Assembly (NCBI GenBank): GCA_021413595.1 | Contig: JAIOQD010000593.1 | Span: 1-6,241 of the forward strand | Origin: Bacteroidota bacterium | GTDB lineage: Bacteria; Bacteroidota; Bacteroidia; 2-12-FULL-35-15 | Direction: 5' to 3' | Length of the DNA stretch: 6,241 nucleotides | Part shown: one piece after another, positions 4,760-6,241 of the stretch | How the letters are laid out: each line of letters begins with the position of its first letter | Numbering within the stretch: position 1 is the first letter of the stretch | Program-made: the position numbers and the translations under genes | The notes under the pieces: model-generated | What the model saw: the letters and a program-made list of their open reading frames with translations, nothing else | What the model was told of the DNA's origin: nothing | Database searches by the model: none

Positions 4760-6241
4760 TTATTTTTTGTATTTACCTGATAGATCTTTTGCAACAGCCT
4801 CAAGAACGTTTGTTAATTCGTCAGTGAATTTGCCTGCTTTTAATTGATTCAATACGTCTTTATGTTTTGCTTCCAAAAAGGCGATATAATCTGCTTCAAA
4901 TTCTTTCACTTTATTTACAGGCACATCACGTAATAAACCCTTTGTACCACAATAGATAATTGCAACTTGCTGTTCAACACGGAAAGGAGAAAACTGTGCT
5001 TGTTTCAAAATTTCCACGTTACGTGAACCTTTGTCAAGTACTGATTTAGTAGCAGCATCAAGGTCAGAACCAAATTTAGAAAAAGCTTCCAATTCACGGT
5101 ACTGTGCCTGATCCAACTTTAATGTACCAGCCACCTTTTTCATGGATTTAATTTGAGCATTACCTCCAACACGTGATACAGAAATACCCACGTTAATGGC
5201 AGGACGAACACCTGCATTAAATAAATTCAACTCCAAAAATATCTGACCATCAGTGATAGAAATAACGTTTGTAGGAATGTATGCAGAAACGTCACCAGCT
5301 TGTGTTTCAATAATTGGTAATGCTGTTAATGATCCACCACCTTTTACAATTCCTTTAATAGAATCAGGTAGGTCGTTCATATCTCTCGCAATATCATCAT
5401 TCGCATTGATCTTAGCGGCACGCTCTAATAAACGGCTGTGTAAGTAAAATACGTCACCAGGGTATGCTTCACGTCCCGGAGGTCTACGCAACAACAATGA
5501 AACCTCACGGTAAGCAACTGCTTGCTTGGAAAGATCATCATAAACGATCAATGCCGGACGACCGCTATCGCGGAAGAACTCACCAATAGCAGCACCTGCA
5601 AACGGTGCATAAAACTGCATTGGAGCAGGGTCAGATGCTGTTGCCGATACAATCACTGAATAAGCCATTGCACCATTCTCTTCTAATACACGTTGAATGT
5701 TTGCTACAGTCGATCCTTTTTGACCAATTGCCACGTATATACAAAATACAGGTTGACCTGCTTCGTAAAATTCTTTTTGATTAATGATGGTATCAATAGC
5801 AACTGCTGTTTTACCGGTTTGACGATCGCCAATAATTAACTCACGCTGACCACGACCAATAGGGATCATTGCATCGATCGCTTTCAAACCAGTTTGCAAT
5901 GGCTCGTTTACAGGCTGACGATAAATTACACCCGGTGCTTTACGCTCCAAAGGCATTTCATATAATGTTCCTGCAATTGGTCCTTTACCATCAATTGGGT
6001 GTCCCATTGTATCCACCACACGGCCTAACATCCCTTCCCCAACCTGGATAGAAGCAATTTTACCTGTACGTTTTACAATATCACCTTCTTTTATTTCATT
6101 TGACGAACCTAAAGTTACAGCACCTACGTTGTCTTCCTCTAAATTCAATACAATACCTTTTAATCCACTTGCAAATTCGATCAACTCACCTGACTGAACT
6201 TTAGAAAGGCCGTAAATACGGGCAATACCATCACCTACTTG
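4760..6241 (-). CDS. atpA: F1 ATP synthase alpha subunit (N-terminus beyond the right edge)
   Basis: The visible 493 residues begin [15 protein letters not shown] and run to a TAA at 4762-4760; about 30 N-terminal residues appear to be missing by comparison with E. coli AtpA. The TTG at 6184-6182 could be mistaken for a start, but it is the Leu of '[10 protein letters not shown]' and the frame continues to the edge. Alpha is the non-catalytic nucleotide-binding subunit of the F1 ring. In visible-fragment numbering, the P-loop GDRQTGKT is at 138-145, the Walker B strand LIVYDD at 231-236, the alpha/beta signature [10 protein letters not shown] at 347-356 and the arginine finger at 357 (SRVGG). 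Between LLERAAKIN and the GSLTALP segment is a stretch ([18 protein letters not shown]) longer than in E. coli, which I recall as usual in Bacteroidota. It is intact as far as seen and sits directly upstream of atpG. Confidence 0.97.
   Translation of the reverse strand, partial: QVGDGIARIYGLSKVQSGELIEFASGLKGIVLNLEEDNVGAVTLGSSNEIKEGDIVKRTGKIASIQVGEGMLGRVVDTMGHPIDGKGPIAGTLYEMPLERKAPGVIYRQPVNEPLQTGLKAIDAMIPIGRGQRELIIGDRQTGKTAVAIDTIINQKEFYEAGQPVFCIYVAIGQKGSTVANIQRVLEENGAMAYSVIVSATASDPAPMQFYAPFAGAAIGEFFRDSGRPALIVYDDLSKQAVAYREVSLLLRRPPGREAYPGDVFYLHSRLLERAAKINANDDIARDMNDLPDSIKGIVKGGGSLTALPIIETQAGDVSAYIPTNVISITDGQIFLELNLFNAGVRPAINVGISVSRVGGNAQIKSMKKVAGTLKLDQAQYRELEAFSKFGSDLDAATKSVLDKGSRNVEILKQAQFSPFRVEQQVAIIYCGTKGLLRDVPVNKVKEFEADYIAFLEAKHKDVLNQLKAGKFTDELTNVLEAVAKDLSGKYKK

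Noticed and set aside
5253..5447. Plus-strand open frame inside atpA (also 5869-6051, and 3874-4059 inside atpG)
   Set aside because: All lie antisense to highly conserved ATP synthase sequence, and none has a plausible product.

Overview
The window reads as chromosomal DNA from a member of the Bacteroidota, probably the Chitinophagales/Sphingobacteriales side of the phylum, though the genus cannot be fixed from the sequence. The reasons are the AT-rich composition, the near absence of Shine-Dalgarno sequences, boxes resembling the Bacteroidota promoter (TTG, then TAnnTTTG), the sequence character of the ATP synthase alpha subunit, and the small free-standing biotin carrier protein.

Layout from left to right. 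Positions 1-215 (minus strand) hold the first 71 codons of recJ, which runs off the left edge. A 215-bp divergent spacer follows, with heptamer repeats and a GC-richer islet. Two plus-strand genes come next: a biotin carboxyl carrier protein (431-934) and a Mn/Fe superoxide dismutase with a clear twin-arginine export signal (1067-1831). These converge on a minus-strand block, here listed from its promoter-distal end: a CoA-binding Rossmann protein (2019-2378), an MFS transporter (2488-3711), then the ATP synthase genes atpG (3804-4682) and atpA (4760-6241, 5' end beyond the right edge).

On the minus strand the transcription order is atpA, atpG, a strong intrinsic terminator (3741-3777), the MFS gene, then the CoA-binding gene. 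The terminator makes atpG the last gene of the ATP synthase operon and separates it from the transporter. Only two genes clearly work together: AtpA and AtpG are both parts of the F1 motor. The other genes are housekeeping or stress functions without an obvious shared pathway.

I see no mobile element, CRISPR array, tRNA, rRNA or defence system, and no convincing undescribed system. The most unusual content lies in the spacers. Several carry their own degenerate short-period repeat array (7, 14 or 15 bp), and the atpA-atpG spacer has arrays in opposite orientations that can pair into a long stem-loop. The Tat-exported superoxide dismutase is the most interesting gene.
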